DNA of 64,000 bases from Rickettsiella endosymbiont of Miltochrista miniata (GCF_964031245.1 NZ_OZ035017.1:1209402-1273401); one strand, 5' to 3'. Counted from the stretch's first letter, positions 46,443 through 56,667 are shown. Notes: generated by a model not told the origin, from the sequence alone. A program made the numbers and translations.

Positions 46443-47087
46443 ATGGCTGAAAAAGAACCATCTAAAAAATCCACTTGGGAAAAGCTCAATATTGCAGCAA
46501 AACAAGATTCTTCTACCGCTAACGAGAAAAAAGCTCCTTCTGCAGAAAAAGAAGAACTAGAGCAAGAGAAACAATTAACCCACCCCTCTTACGAAGCATT
46601 AGAAGCTCAACTACTAGAAACAGAAAATCGAGTTAATGACTACAAAAGTCAATTAGCTAAATTTGAAGAGCAAAAAGTTTACCAGCTGGCTGAAATGGAC
46701 AATATTCAGCGTCGCACTAAGCGCGATATTGAAAACGCTTATAAATTTTCATTAGAAAAATTTATCAAAGAATTATTACCGGTAAAGGATAGTTTAGAAA
46801 CAGCCCTCGATCATGCCAAAGCTGAAGAACAGGATACTGCTTTATCTGGCATCCAACTTACACTCAAACAGCTACAAAGCCTATTAGAAAAGAACGGCGT
46901 AAAATCGATAGAGCCTGCTGGCAAACCTTTTGATTCTCATTTTCATGAAGCCATGCTGGCAGAAGAAAATGATGAACTAGCACCGAATACTGTTATAAGG
47001 GTACTGCAAAAAGGCTATTTACTTCATGAAAGACTGATACGACCCGCTTTAGTCGTGGTCACGAAAGCTAAAGAGAAAACTTCATGA
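46443..47087 (+). CDS. grpE: Nucleotide exchange factor GrpE
   Basis: 214 residues (220 if an ATG 18 bp upstream is used; GGGAG lies 10 nt before 46443). Charged N-tail, long dimerisation helix, then the GrpE signature: IQRRTKRDIENAYKFSLEKF, ELLPVKDSLETALDHA and PFDSHFHEAM...PNTVIRVLQKGYLLHERLIRPA (family core VLQKGYLLHERLIRPA). Releases ADP from DnaK. First of grpE-dnaK-dnaJ. Confidence 0.95.
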   Translation: MAEKEPSKKSTWEKLNIAAKQDSSTANEKKAPSAEKEELEQEKQLTHPSYEALEAQLLETENRVNDYKSQLAKFEEQKVYQLAEMDNIQRRTKRDIENAYKFSLEKFIKELLPVKDSLETALDHAKAEEQDTALSGIQLTLKQLQSLLEKNGVKSIEPAGKPFDSHFHEAMLAEENDELAPNTVIRVLQKGYLLHERLIRPALVVVTKAKEKTS

Positions 47088-47213
47088 TTCTATATCTTGA
47101 AAATTAAACTTCCTAACCCAATTTTAATAGGAGTTGTTAATTTTCAATCAACCCATCATTTTCAACTCTATTGATACCAGTCAAGAAGAGCTACTACTAA
47201 CGCGGAGAAATTT

Positions 47214-49199
47214 ATGGCAAGTGCACAACCACCAAGAAATACCATAATCGGCATCGATTTAGGTACGACAAACTCTTGTATGGCCATTATGGAAGGCGGC
47301 AAAGCAAAAGTAATCGACAACAAAGAAGGGCGACGAACTACCCCCTCTATCGTTAGTTTTGACCATAACGAGATTAAAGTAGGTGAAGTGGCAAAACGTC
47401 AATCCGTCACCAAACCTGCTGAAACGATTTATGCTGCAAAACGTTTGATAGGCCGGAAATTCGAGGACGATGCGGTACAAAAAGATATCAAAATGGTGCC
47501 TTACAAAATCATTCGTGCAGCCAATGGCGATGCATGGATGGAAGTAGGTAATAAAAAGATATCACCTCAAGAAGTTTCTGCACAAATCTTAATGAAATTA
47601 AAAAGAGATGCTGAAGCCTATTTAGGATATGAAGTAAAAGAAGCGGTTATTACCGTACCAGCCTATTTCAATGACTCACAACGTCAAGCGACTAAAGACG
47701 CAGGCCGTATCGCAGGGCTTGAGGTTAAACGCATTATCAACGAGCCGACGGCTGCAGCGCTTGCCTATGGATTAGACAAAAAACGTGGTGACTCAACAAT
47801 AGCCGTTTATGACTTAGGTGGAGGTACGTTTGATATTTCCATTATTGAAATCGCTGAAGTCGACGGTGAACATCAATTTGAGGTACTTGCAACGAATGGC
47901 GATACCTTTCTCGGTGGTGAAGATTTCGACCTGCGTGTTATCAATTATTTAGCGGACGAATTTAAAAAGGATCAAGGCATTGATTTGCATAACGACCCGC
48001 TTGCTTTACAGCGCCTGAAAGAAGCCGCTGAAAAAGCAAAAATTGAACTTTCTTCCGCTCAAGAAACAGACATCAACCTTCCTTACATTACTGCTGATAG
48101 CAATGGCCCTAAGCATCTACATATTAAATTAACGCGTGCCAAACTGGAGTCATTAGTAGAAGACTTGATTACACGCACCATTGAACCCTGCAAGAAAGCC
48201 GTTAAAGATGCCAAGATTTCTCTCGATAAAATATCGCAAGTTATCTTAGTCGGGGGGCAAACCCGCATGCCTAAGGTTCAAGAGGTTGTTAAAAATTATT
48301 TTGGTAAAGAAGCACGTCATGACGTAAACCCGGATGAAGCAGTCGCTATCGGCGCTGCTATTCAAGGCGGTGTATTAGCTGGTGATGTTAAAGACGTATT
48401 ATTGCTTGACGTCACTCCACTTTCATTAGGAATAGAAACCTTAGGTGGAGTAATGACTAAACTGATCGATAGAAATACCACTATTCCAACCAAAAAAAGC
48501 CAAGTGTTTTCAACGGCTGAAGATAACCAACCTGCAGTTACCATTCATGTACTGCAAGGGGAACGGGAAATGGCTTCAGCGAATAAAACATTAGGCCGTT
48601 TTGATCTCGCTGATATTCCACCGGGTGCACGGGGTACACCACAGATCGAAGTAACCTTTGACATTGATGCGAATGGTATTATCAACGTATCAGCTAAAAA
48701 CAAAACTACCGGTAAGGAACAAAAGATTGTTATCAAGTCAGGTAGTGGTTTGTCTGAAGCAGAAATTCAACAAATGATCAAAGATGCTGAAGTACATGCT
48801 GATGATGACCGTAAGTTCCACGAGCTTATCCAAACTCGTAATCAAGCCGACAGTTTAATCCATAGTACTAGCAAGGCAATAACCGATGCCGGTGATAAAA
48901 TTAATGCGGATGAAAAAGCGCAATTAGAGAAAGCGATAGAGGAACTGAAAGAAGCGCTAAAAGGAACTGATAAGGAAAACATCGAGTCTAAGCTTAAAGA
49001 ACTTACCGAGACATCTGGCAAAATGGCTGATCGCCTCTATGCACAACCAGATACTGGAACGGGTGATGCTGGAAGTCAAACGGGTAGCACTGCGCAGGAC
49101 AGCCCTAATGACAATAAAGACGACGTAGTTGACGCTGTATTCGAAGAAGTAAAAGACAAAGACAAGGATAAAAAAGATAACGATAAGGATAAAGAATAA
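47214..49199 (+). CDS. dnaK: Chaperone DnaK (Hsp70)
   Basis: 661 residues. ATPase domain with [34 protein letters not shown] and [13 protein letters not shown]; substrate domain with [18 protein letters not shown]. The C-terminus keeps the co-chaperone-binding [11 protein letters not shown] but continues with [15 protein letters not shown], an unusual Lys/Asp repeat in place of the short terminal tail. SD GGAG upstream. Confidence 0.98.
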   Translation: MASAQPPRNTIIGIDLGTTNSCMAIMEGGKAKVIDNKEGRRTTPSIVSFDHNEIKVGEVAKRQSVTKPAETIYAAKRLIGRKFEDDAVQKDIKMVPYKIIRAANGDAWMEVGNKKISPQEVSAQILMKLKRDAEAYLGYEVKEAVITVPAYFNDSQRQATKDAGRIAGLEVKRIINEPTAAALAYGLDKKRGDSTIAVYDLGGGTFDISIIEIAEVDGEHQFEVLATNGDTFLGGEDFDLRVINYLADEFKKDQGIDLHNDPLALQRLKEAAEKAKIELSSAQETDINLPYITADSNGPKHLHIKLTRAKLESLVEDLITRTIEPCKKAVKDAKISLDKISQVILVGGQTRMPKVQEVVKNYFGKEARHDVNPDEAVAIGAAIQGGVLAGDVKDVLLLDVTPLSLGIETLGGVMTKLIDRNTTIPTKKSQVFSTAEDNQPAVTIHVLQGEREMASANKTLGRFDLADIPPGARGTPQIEVTFDIDANGIINVSAKNKTTGKEQKIVIKSGSGLSEAEIQQMIKDAEVHADDDRKFHELIQTRNQADSLIHSTSKAITDAGDKINADEKAQLEKAIEELKEALKGTDKENIESKLKELTETSGKMADRLYAQPDTGTGDAGSQTGSTAQDSPNDNKDDVVDAVFEEVKDKDKDKKDNDKDKE

Positions 49200-49210
49200 G
49201 CGCTCGCCTT

Positions 49211-49240
49211 CTAGTTACTGGTGGTCAACCCAGTAACTAG
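49211..49240 (+). other. Perfect hairpin after dnaK
   Basis: Arms CTAGTTACTGG / CCAGTAACTAG (11 bp perfect) with an 8 nt loop, 12 bp after the dnaK stop. No T-run follows, so it is more likely an mRNA 3'-end stabiliser or processing site than a terminator. Confidence 0.6.
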
Positions 49241-49268
49241 ATCGACACCTATATCCATTAAAAATCTC

Positions 49269-49306
49269 AAAATCCCTTGTTGTGTAGTTTACTCACAGGG
49301 GATTTT
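49269..49306 (+). terminator. Possible terminator/attenuator between dnaK and dnaJ
   Basis: Inverted repeat AAAATCCC / GGGATTTT with an internal TGTG/CACA extension, followed by TTTTCTAT, 21 bp before the dnaJ start. The T tail is short, so partial termination that lowers dnaJ relative to dnaK is the likely role. Confidence 0.5.
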
Positions 49307-49326
49307 CTATCTTTGGTTCTCTAACT

Positions 49327-50478
49327 ATGGCAAAAAAAACTGACTATTATGAAACACTGGGTGTGTCACGCAACGCATCAGAAGATGAAATAAAAAAAGC
49401 CTATCGTAAATTGGCGATGAAATATCATCCTGATAAACATCACGCTGCTGAGAGTAAATCAGCAGCCGCTGCTGAAGAAAAATTTAAAGAGATCAGTGAA
49501 GCATACGAAATTTTATCTGATCCGAAAAAGAAGAATATGTATGATCAACATGGTCATGCTGGCATAGATGCTGCAGCAGGAATGGGTGGTCAAGGCGCTC
49601 ATGGCTTTAATTTTAATGATGTTTTTGGCGATATCGGTGATGTCTTTGGAAATATTTTCGGCAACCGCGGCGATCCGCAACAACGTCAACGGACACAACG
49701 CGGTGCCGATTTACGTTATACCTTAGAATTGGATTTAGAATCCGCAATTCATGGTACCACCGTACAAATTCGTATTCCACGTCTTGTTACCTGTCAAAGT
49801 TGTCAGGGATCCGGCGCACGAAAAGGCACGAAACCCACTATTTGTAAAACCTGTGAAGGTCAAGGTCAAGTTCGCATACAACAAGGCTTTTTTACTATTC
49901 AACAAACCTGTCCTGAATGTCATGGTGCGGGTCAAATTATCACTAATCCTTGTCCAGAATGTCGTGGCCAGGGTCAAGTTCAAGAAACCAAAACCTTATC
50001 TGTTAAGATTCCAGCTGGAATAGACGAAGGTAACCGAATCCGTTTATCCGGTGAAGGAGAAGCCGGTAGTCATGGCGCGCCTGCCGGAGATTTGTATGTG
50101 CAAATCCATCTTAAACCGCACCCTTTATTTAAACGTGAAGGCAATCATTTATATTGTGATGTTCCTATTAATTTAACGCTGGCGCTATTAGGTGGTGATA
50201 TACAAATTCCTACCTTAACGGGTGTGGTAAACTTACACATACCGCCAGAAACACAAAGTGGAAAGGTATTACGCTTGCGTGGCAAAGGAGTCCCTGGACG
50301 TCCTGGCGTAACCGGCGATTTACTCTGTCGTGTGTTTGTAGAAACACCGGTTAACCTGAGCAAAGCACAAAAAGAATTGGTCATTGCGCTAGAAAAAGAA
50401 TTGCAAAACGGAAATCACTACCCTAAAGCGCGATTATGGTTTGAAAGTGTAAGGAAATTTTTCAGTAAACAAAACTGA
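49327..50478 (+). CDS. dnaJ: Co-chaperone DnaJ (Hsp40)
   Basis: 383 residues. J domain [20 protein letters not shown] with HPD in KYHPDKH; an insertion [15 protein letters not shown] lengthens the J-domain loop after HPD. Gly/Phe region, four zinc repeats ([32 protein letters not shown]), then the substrate-binding C-domain with [20 protein letters not shown]. Stimulates DnaK ATPase. Confidence 0.98.
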   Translation: MAKKTDYYETLGVSRNASEDEIKKAYRKLAMKYHPDKHHAAESKSAAAAEEKFKEISEAYEILSDPKKKNMYDQHGHAGIDAAAGMGGQGAHGFNFNDVFGDIGDVFGNIFGNRGDPQQRQRTQRGADLRYTLELDLESAIHGTTVQIRIPRLVTCQSCQGSGARKGTKPTICKTCEGQGQVRIQQGFFTIQQTCPECHGAGQIITNPCPECRGQGQVQETKTLSVKIPAGIDEGNRIRLSGEGEAGSHGAPAGDLYVQIHLKPHPLFKREGNHLYCDVPINLTLALLGGDIQIPTLTGVVNLHIPPETQSGKVLRLRGKGVPGRPGVTGDLLCRVFVETPVNLSKAQKELVIALEKELQNGNHYPKARLWFESVRKFFSKQN

Positions 50479-50517
50479 AACTCGAAAAATTGAATCAAAA
50501 AAGGTATGATCGGTCTT

Positions 50518-50640
50518 ATGCTCACAGCAATCGGATTTTTGACAAGGCGGCGTGATAATGAAGCAACCGGAATGTATTAATATACATGAGGATTGCGAAT
50601 TGAGCGGCAACGCAGACAAAAATTCAACTGCGAAGAGTAT
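50518..50640 (+). repeat. MITE-like interspersed repeat, copy 6 (upstream of greA)
   Basis: 123 bp from ATGCTCACAGCAATCGGATT to CAACTGCGAAGAGTAT. One end has ATGCTC instead of ATACTC. It ends 59 bp before greA, in the position where the greA promoter or leader would lie. Confidence 0.85.
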
Positions 50641-50699
50641 AGCAATGGATTCAGTAAGGACGCTGAAGAAAAAAATACCAAGCAAGCTAGAGAGAAATC

Positions 50700-51176
50700 A
50701 TGAAAAAAGTTCCTATGACTATCAGCGGTGCTGAACATTTAAAGGAAGAACTCAACCAACTAAAAACCTTGAAGCGACCACAAGTCATTGCGGCTATTGC
50801 TGAAGCGCGTGCGCATGGTGATCTCAAGGAAAATGCCGAATATCATGCCGCTAAAGAAATGCAAGGTTTTATTGAAGGTCGTATTGCCGAAATCGAAAAT
50901 AAATTAGCCAGCGCGCAAGTGATTGATGTCACCAAAATAAACAATCATGGCAAAGTCATTTTTGGTTCTACCATACGTCTAATTAATACCAAAACCGACG
51001 AAGGGGTTATTTACCAAATCGTCGGCGAAGACGAAGCAGATATCAAGCACTCGAAAATATCGGTCGCCTCCCCGATTGCCCGTGCACTCATTGGCAAAGA
51101 AGAAGGCGATAGTGTCGATGTGCAAACTCCGGCTGGCTTGGTTAATCTAGAGATTGATAAAGTAGAGTATATTTAA
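50700..51176 (+). CDS. greA: Transcription elongation factor GreA
   Basis: 158 residues. N-terminal coiled coil with [20 protein letters not shown] and [20 protein letters not shown] (tip residues that enter the polymerase channel), then the C-terminal globular domain with VFGST-like [11 protein letters not shown] and [14 protein letters not shown]. Rescues backtracked RNA polymerase. ATG with AGAGAAA upstream; preceded by MITE copy 6. Confidence 0.97.
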   Translation: MKKVPMTISGAEHLKEELNQLKTLKRPQVIAAIAEARAHGDLKENAEYHAAKEMQGFIEGRIAEIENKLASAQVIDVTKINNHGKVIFGSTIRLINTKTDEGVIYQIVGEDEADIKHSKISVASPIARALIGKEEGDSVDVQTPAGLVNLEIDKVEYI

Positions 51177-51202
51177 GTTAATTATATTTGAACTGAAATA
51201 AT

Positions 51203-51847
51203 TTATTTCTTTCCCAAAAATCTTATTTCCTTGTTATTTTTTTCTGAATTATCCTCTAATTGCATTAGTTCTAATATTTCAATTTCTTTATTTGATAAAT
51301 GTTCAACTCGGATTTTGTCATGTTCTCGATAAGTAAGCGCTGGTGTTGTTTTAGGACGACACTGCCTTACAAATCTGTGATCAGGAGAAATTAAAACCCA
51401 CCTCTTGTCTTTATTAAGTTTATATATTTTAATTATCTTTTCTAGTTGATCTTTATTAAACAATAAACTCGAATTTCTTCTAGTTAGTATTGGTGTGGGA
51501 ATTCTTGAAGGAATTGTTGAAGATAAACTTGAGCTGCTACTAGCGCTTCTTAACGAAATGTTACTGGATGAATCACTCGTATTGATGCTTTTATCCAGCT
51601 GTGGGATCCGGGAAACCCTAAACGGAGACTGGGTAGCTTGATCTTCCCTAGAAAATTTAGAAGTTTTTATTGGATCATTAAGGCTTGAATTAGACACCGG
51701 GTTAGAAATTTTATTTCGTCCTTCTGCTTCTTTTATGAATTGTTCAAACCAACGACGTTTATTATCAAGCTCCGTTGCTTCTTCAATTGGCTTTTTATGA
51801 TCAGAAGGAGAACTTAGTAATTCTTTAATTTCATTTTTTGTTCGCAT
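51203..51847 (-). CDS. Unknown Ser-rich protein with PmrA-type promoter, candidate effector
   Basis: 214 residues, no family recognised. Charged N-terminal helix, a Ser-rich disordered middle (SDSSSNISLRSASSSSSLSS at about 90-112), then a small folded C-domain with basic and acidic ends (EIEILELMQLEDNSEKNNKE). No signal peptide or membrane segment. ATG at 51847; a perfect PmrA-type box and TATAAA lie 55 bp upstream. Convergent with greA. Confidence 0.72.
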   Translation of the reverse strand: MRTKNEIKELLSSPSDHKKPIEEATELDNKRRWFEQFIKEAEGRNKISNPVSNSSLNDPIKTSKFSREDQATQSPFRVSRIPQLDKSINTSDSSSNISLRSASSSSSLSSTIPSRIPTPILTRRNSSLLFNKDQLEKIIKIYKLNKDKRWVLISPDHRFVRQCRPKTTPALTYREHDKIRVEHLSNKEIEILELMQLEDNSEKNNKEIRFLGKK

Positions 51848-51901
51848 ATGAGATTAGCCCATAAAATATTATGTAAGTTTTTTATAGGCTAACGATTTAG
51901 T

Positions 51902-51918
51902 CTTAAGGTTTCCTTAAG
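51902..51918 (-). promoter_or_regulatory. PmrA-type box upstream of the Ser-rich gene
   Basis: CTTAAG-GAAAC-CTTAAG on the minus strand, an exact YTTAAK-N5-YTTAAK match. TATAAA follows 15 nt downstream as a likely -10. Start codon 55 bp away. Confidence 0.65.
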
Positions 51919-51992
51919 GAATAGAAAAAAATTTATGTATAAATTAATTTTTATTTTTTTCTAATACATCGAGAAGTTAATAAACATCTTGT

Positions 51993-52076
51993 TACTCGTC
52001 ATTGCGAGCGCGAAGCGCGCGGCAATCCATGGATGGCCACGGCCTCACTAACGGTTTCGGCCTCGCCATGACGGGC
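51993..52076. repeat. Palindromic interspersed repeat (CGTCATTGCGAGCG family), copy 2
   Basis: Left half CGTCATTGCGAGCGCGAAGC followed by GCGCGGCAATCCATGG, right half GGATGGCCACGGCCTC ... CTCGCCATGACGGG. The halves are the same units found in copy 3 in reverse order. Ends 6 bp before the thyA stop. Confidence 0.8.
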
Positions 52077-52082
52077 ATTTAA

Positions 52083-52877
52083 TTAAACCGCTATGGCTGC
52101 TTTAATCATAGGATGATACGCATAATCTGCTAAAGAAAAATCATCAAACGCATAATCAAATAATGAATCTGGTTTGCGTAAAATGTTTAGTTGTGGTGAG
52201 GCATAGGGCTGTCGTGACAATTGAGTATGCACTTGCTCGAGATGATTACTATAGATATGACAATCACCACCGGTCCAAATAAATTCACCGACTTCTAAAT
52301 TACACTGTTGCGCAATCATGTGTGTTAATAAAGCGTAAGAAGCAATATTAAACGGTACACCTAAAAATGCATCGGCACTGCGCTGGTACAGCTGACATGA
52401 GAGCCGTGAATTAGCTACATAGAATTGAAATAACAAATGACAAGGCGGCAAAGCCATTTTTGCCAGCTCGCCGACATTCCAAGCGCTAACAATTAAGCGC
52501 CGTGAATCCGGATTAGTTTTTACTTGTTGAATAAGCTGGCTCATTTGATCAATCGTTTTATGATCGGAGGTTGGCCAAGAACGCCATTGCTTACCATAAA
52601 CAGGCCCTAAGTTGCCTTCTGAATCAGCCCATTCATCCCAAATAGTAACTTTATTTTCATTTAAGTAACGAATATTCGTATCACCACGTAAAAACCACAA
52701 CAACTCATAAATAATACTTTTTAAATGTAATTTTTTTGTTGTGACGAGTGGGAAACCGACACTCAAATCAAAACGCATTTGATAAGCAAAGGTACTGAGT
52801 GTACCCGTGCCCGTCCTATCGGTTTTAGCTTGTCCATTATTAAGAATGTGCTGTAAAAAATCCAAATAGGGTCGCAT
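52083..52877 (-). CDS. thyA: Thymidylate synthase
   Basis: 264 residues, same length as E. coli ThyA. Converts dUMP to dTMP with methylenetetrahydrofolate. Visible: [19 protein letters not shown], catalytic Cys in [34 protein letters not shown], and [15 protein letters not shown] at 52877. Confidence 0.98.
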   Translation of the reverse strand: MRPYLDFLQHILNNGQAKTDRTGTGTLSTFAYQMRFDLSVGFPLVTTKKLHLKSIIYELLWFLRGDTNIRYLNENKVTIWDEWADSEGNLGPVYGKQWRSWPTSDHKTIDQMSQLIQQVKTNPDSRRLIVSAWNVGELAKMALPPCHLLFQFYVANSRLSCQLYQRSADAFLGVPFNIASYALLTHMIAQQCNLEVGEFIWTGGDCHIYSNHLEQVHTQLSRQPYASPQLNILRKPDSLFDYAFDDFSLADYAYHPMIKAAIAV

Positions 52878-53036
52878 CAGAGTTACTCTCTAAAACATCA
52901 AAGTCTAGCGGATATTTAGCCAAAATTGAAGCAATCACTATTCTGCGATACTATACTGCTCGATGTTGCAGACGTGATTTCGTCTCTTCAAGGTAATCTA
53001 TATAAACCCTAGTATTTTCTAGCCCTTATTAAAATT

Positions 53037-54368
53037 ATGCGAATTAATCTCTTTGGTGCAGGTTATGTAGGTTTGGTCACAGCCGCTTGTTTAGCCGAGC
53101 ATGGAAATAAAGTGCTTTGTGTTGACATTGATCAAGAAAAAGTAAAACGGTTACAACAAGGTGAATGCCCTATTCATGAACCTGATTTGCCTGCTTTATT
53201 ACAAAAAAACTTAAGTGCTGGCCGGCTCGAGTTTAGTACGGATCCGCAACGCGGGGTTGAGCACGGCTTCTACCAATTTATTACCGTGGGCACGCCTCAA
53301 GATGAAGATGGTTCAGCGGATTTAAGCTATGTTTTGGAGGTTGCTGAATACATAGGGAGAGCACTGGTTGAACCTAAGCTGATTATCAATAAATCGACTG
53401 TGCCCGTAGGAACTGCTGATCGAGTAAAGGCAATTATTCAAAAACAATTACATCAGCGCAACGTCAACATTTCATTTGATGTTGCTTCAAATCCTGAATT
53501 TTTACGCGAGGGTGCAGCGGTTAGTGATTTTATGCGTTCTGATAGAATCATTATTGGTACCGATAATAAAACTGCAGAATCGCACTTACGTCATCTATAC
53601 AGACCTTTTAATCGTAATAACGATCGTTTAATCGCCATGGATATTCGCTCGGCCGAACTCACAAAATATGCCGCCAATGCCTTTTTAGCGACCAAAATAA
53701 GTTTTATAAATGAAATGAGTCAACTGGCCGATCGTTTAAATGCAGATATTGAACAAGTTCGTATTGGCATCGGTTCTGACCCGCGTATTGGTTATCATTT
53801 TATTAATCCTGGATGCGGTTATGGTGGTTCTTGCTTCCCTAAGGATGTGCTCGCTTTAGAGGCCACCGCTAAAACGGTTCACTATCAACCTAAGCTATTA
53901 AATGCGGTACATCAGGTGAATGATGCACAAAAAAAACTTTTATTTAACAAAGTTTCTCAATTCTTTCAAAATAATTTACGCGGAAAAGTAATCGCCTTAT
54001 GGGGTTTATCTTTTAAGCCGAACACCGATGATATGCGCGAAGCACCTAGCAAAGTGTTTGTTACAGCCGCTTTAGCTGCAGGCATGAGGATTCAAGCTTA
54101 TGATCCTGTCGCCATGCCTGAAGCAATTCGTTTATATAAAGATCAAGCTAATTTTAGTTGCTATGACACTCCTGAAGAAGCCTTAATTAACGCAGATGTC
54201 TTAGTGATAGTCACTGAATGGAATATCTTCTTTAATCCAGATTTCCAGCTCATCAAAGAACGTTTAAAACAGCCCGCTATCTTTGATGGAAGAAATCTTT
54301 ATGATCCAGATTGTTTAAAGCAATTGGGAATTAAATACTATGCCATTGGTCGCGGAGAGCATTTCTAA
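53037..54368 (+). CDS. ugd: UDP-glucose 6-dehydrogenase
   Basis: 443 residues. Oxidises UDP-glucose to UDP-glucuronate in two NAD-dependent steps. Rossmann motif GAGYVGLVTAACLAEHGNKV, NKSTVPVGTAD, NPEFLREGAAV, catalytic Cys in PGCGYGGSCFPKDVLAL, and GLSFKPNTDDMREAPS. Adjacent to galU, which supplies its substrate; together they feed surface polysaccharide or lipid A modification. Confidence 0.96.
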   Translation: MRINLFGAGYVGLVTAACLAEHGNKVLCVDIDQEKVKRLQQGECPIHEPDLPALLQKNLSAGRLEFSTDPQRGVEHGFYQFITVGTPQDEDGSADLSYVLEVAEYIGRALVEPKLIINKSTVPVGTADRVKAIIQKQLHQRNVNISFDVASNPEFLREGAAVSDFMRSDRIIIGTDNKTAESHLRHLYRPFNRNNDRLIAMDIRSAELTKYAANAFLATKISFINEMSQLADRLNADIEQVRIGIGSDPRIGYHFINPGCGYGGSCFPKDVLALEATAKTVHYQPKLLNAVHQVNDAQKKLLFNKVSQFFQNNLRGKVIALWGLSFKPNTDDMREAPSKVFVTAALAAGMRIQAYDPVAMPEAIRLYKDQANFSCYDTPEEALINADVLVIVTEWNIFFNPDFQLIKERLKQPAIFDGRNLYDPDCLKQLGIKYYAIGRGEHF

Positions 54369-54369
54369 C

Positions 54370-55257
54370 ATGAAAACGATTAAAAAAATTACAAAAGCAA
54401 TTTTCCCAGTGGCTGGTTTAGGGACACGTTTTTTACCTGCAACAAAAGCCAGTCCTAAAGAAATGTTGCCTATCGTCGATAAACCTCTAATTCAATATGC
54501 AGTAGAAGAAGCCATTGCTGCGGGAATTACCGAACTCATTTTTATAACGAGCAGTAGTAAACGAGCTATTGAAGATCATTTTGATTCAAATTATGAATTA
54601 GAAGCTAAACTCAACGAAGCGGGAAAAAAAGACCTTTTAGATATTGTAAAAAATATCTTACCAAAAGGGGTGAGTTGTGTTTATCTGCGTCAACCAGACA
54701 CCTTAGGCTTGGGACATGCAGTTTTATGTGCACGGCCTCTTATAAATGACGAAGCATTTGCTGTTTTACTTGCCGATGATTTAATAGATTCTGCTATCCC
54801 ATGTTTAAAACAAATGTTAGATATCTATCAAGAAAAACAAAATACTGTCATTGCCGTTCAAAGTGTCACTCCCGAAGAAACAGAGCAATACGGTATAATC
54901 GGTTATAAAACTAAAACGGGTAGACTGAGCCAGATTAACACTATTGTAGAAAAACCCAGTCACAAAGAAGCACCTTCCAATTTAGCTGTGGTCGGTCGTT
55001 ATATTCTTACTTCAACTATCTTCCCTTATCTTTCCAAAACACCTATGGGAAAAAACGGCGAAATTCAACTGACGGATGCCATCGCTAGCCAGCTACAAGA
55101 TGAGGTGATGCATGCTTGGGAATTTGAAGGGATACGTTACGACTGTGGAAGTAAATTTGGTTATTTAAAAGCAACCATAGCCTATGCCTTAAAGCACCCA
55201 GAAACTAAAAATTTGTTTACTCATTATTTAAGTATTTTGAGTGAAAAGCATCGCTAG
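54370..55257 (+). CDS. galU: UTP-glucose-1-phosphate uridylyltransferase
   Basis: 295 residues. Makes UDP-glucose. Nucleotidyl-transferase motif FPVAGLGTRFLPATKASPKE, then LPIVDKPLIQYAVEEA, VLLADDLID and NGEIQLTDAI. ATG at 54370, one base after the ugd stop; an open extension into ugd is ignored. Operon with ugd, ending at a bidirectional terminator. Confidence 0.97.
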   Translation: MKTIKKITKAIFPVAGLGTRFLPATKASPKEMLPIVDKPLIQYAVEEAIAAGITELIFITSSSKRAIEDHFDSNYELEAKLNEAGKKDLLDIVKNILPKGVSCVYLRQPDTLGLGHAVLCARPLINDEAFAVLLADDLIDSAIPCLKQMLDIYQEKQNTVIAVQSVTPEETEQYGIIGYKTKTGRLSQINTIVEKPSHKEAPSNLAVVGRYILTSTIFPYLSKTPMGKNGEIQLTDAIASQLQDEVMHAWEFEGIRYDCGSKFGYLKATIAYALKHPETKNLFTHYLSILSEKHR

Positions 55258-55267
55258 TTTTTTTGGC

Positions 55268-55307
55268 AAAAAAAAACGAAGTAAATACCTGCGTATTTCT
55301 TCGTTTT
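55268..55307. terminator. Bidirectional terminator between galU and mltD
   Basis: Hairpin with arms ACGAAGTAAATAC / GTATTTCTTCGT (one bulge) and a 4-nt loop, flanked by A9 on one side and TTTT on the other. It gives a T tail to transcripts from both directions, fitting the convergent galU and mltD genes. Confidence 0.85.
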
Positions 55308-55317
55308 AAAGCTATGC

Positions 55318-56643
55318 TTATGAAAGCATAATTTTTAGTTTTTCACCTGGCTTGAGAAAGTCGCTATCAAGCTTATTCCAAGCCTGTATTTTCTTAACCG
55401 ATACGTGGTAGTGCTTTGCAATACCTGCCAGCGTATCTCCACTTTTTACTAAGTGAATTTGCTGCGAACCTGGGTTAGTCTTCACCAACGTAGCCGGACT
55501 AGGCTTAGTTTGGTTACTCACTAACTGAGCAGAACTACGCTTGCCTTTTGATCCAGCCTGTTTTAAAGCGAGCCTACTATCATCAGCTTGAACCTTAGAG
55601 TTCGAGCTTGGAGCGGTAACTAATTGTTGTTTATACAAAGCTACCCTATCAATAGGTAAAGCGACCTGCCCACGTTTAATGGCAGCAGAGCTACTTTTCA
55701 CTCCCGGATTCAATTCCTTTAATTCCGCAACGCTCATGCCCGCTAATTTAGCTACACGAGTTAAACTCATGCTATTTGCGTCAACTAGCTCTAAATAAGG
55801 CTTAGCACTGACCGGAGGTAAGCTCACGCCATACTTAGCTGGGTTTTTAACAATCGCAGCTAAAGCCAATAAACGCGGAATATAAGAACGTGTCTCAGAT
55901 GCCAATGGCAATGCCCAGAAATGGGTATTCTTATCCTGCTGCGTATTATGACGGATCGCATTCTGTACGTTACCTTCACCTGTGTCGTAAGCCGCTATGG
56001 CTAACAACCAGTCGCCCCCGAAGAAGCTTCTTAAATAGGTAAGGTAATTTAAGGCCGCATTGGTCGAGCTACTAATATCTCGACGACCATCAAAACCTCT
56101 ATCTTGATGTACACCATATCCCTTAGCGGTACCGGTCATTAACTGCCATAAACCAGCCGCCCCTGAAGACGAGTTAGTCGCTGACGGATTATAACCACTC
56201 TCAATAATAGGTAATAAAACCAATTCTGTAGGCAAATCACGCTTTCTCACCTGCGCATACACATAGTAAATGTAGGGCGCAGCTCGATTTACCGCGTCTT
56301 TTAAATAGAGTGGATTTTTAGCAAACCAACGGATCTGCTCTTGAACCTGAGGTTGGTTTTCCTCACGAGCTGACAATTGTAAATGGGCTCGAATAGGCTC
56401 CCAAAGCGTACCCTTGTCTACGGCGCTATAAAGCGCTTTAGCATTCCGAGGCGCTAAACTACTACCAGTCGATTTCATAATAACGGTTTGATAGGTTTTA
56501 CTATCTGTATCGTTACCCGCCCCGCTGAGGCCCATTCCACCTTCTTCAGAAGTAGGAAACTGCACACATGCGGTGATACCCACTGCTAGAATGAGTAGTG
56601 CGGTAAGTAATAAAGAATAAATTTTAAGCATTTTATAAGTCAT
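55318..56643 (-). CDS. mltD: Membrane-bound lytic transglycosylase D with LysM
   Basis: 441 residues. Lipoprotein signal with lipobox-like VGITAC near residue 25. SLT domain: catalytic Glu in PIIESGYNPSATNSSSGAAG, then GLWQLMTGTAKGYG and LLAIAAYDTGEGNV. A first LysM-like segment (LTRVAKLAGMSVAELKELNP) and a C-terminal LysM (VKSGDTLAGIAKHYHVSVKK). Cleaves peptidoglycan glycan strands. E. coli MltD has two LysM modules. Start: ATG 56643 (MTYKMLKIYSLLL) gives a normal signal peptide; the frame is open 12 codons further. Confidence 0.93.
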   Translation of the reverse strand: MTYKMLKIYSLLLTALLILAVGITACVQFPTSEEGGMGLSGAGNDTDSKTYQTVIMKSTGSSLAPRNAKALYSAVDKGTLWEPIRAHLQLSAREENQPQVQEQIRWFAKNPLYLKDAVNRAAPYIYYVYAQVRKRDLPTELVLLPIIESGYNPSATNSSSGAAGLWQLMTGTAKGYGVHQDRGFDGRRDISSSTNAALNYLTYLRSFFGGDWLLAIAAYDTGEGNVQNAIRHNTQQDKNTHFWALPLASETRSYIPRLLALAAIVKNPAKYGVSLPPVSAKPYLELVDANSMSLTRVAKLAGMSVAELKELNPGVKSSSAAIKRGQVALPIDRVALYKQQLVTAPSSNSKVQADDSRLALKQAGSKGKRSSAQLVSNQTKPSPATLVKTNPGSQQIHLVKSGDTLAGIAKHYHVSVKKIQAWNKLDSDFLKPGEKLKIMLS

Positions 56644-56667
56644 ACTAAAGATCTTACGGGGAGCCCT

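Noticed and set aside
50552-50734. 60-codon frame reading through repeat copy 6 into greA
   Set aside because: Out of frame with greA and made of repeat sequence.
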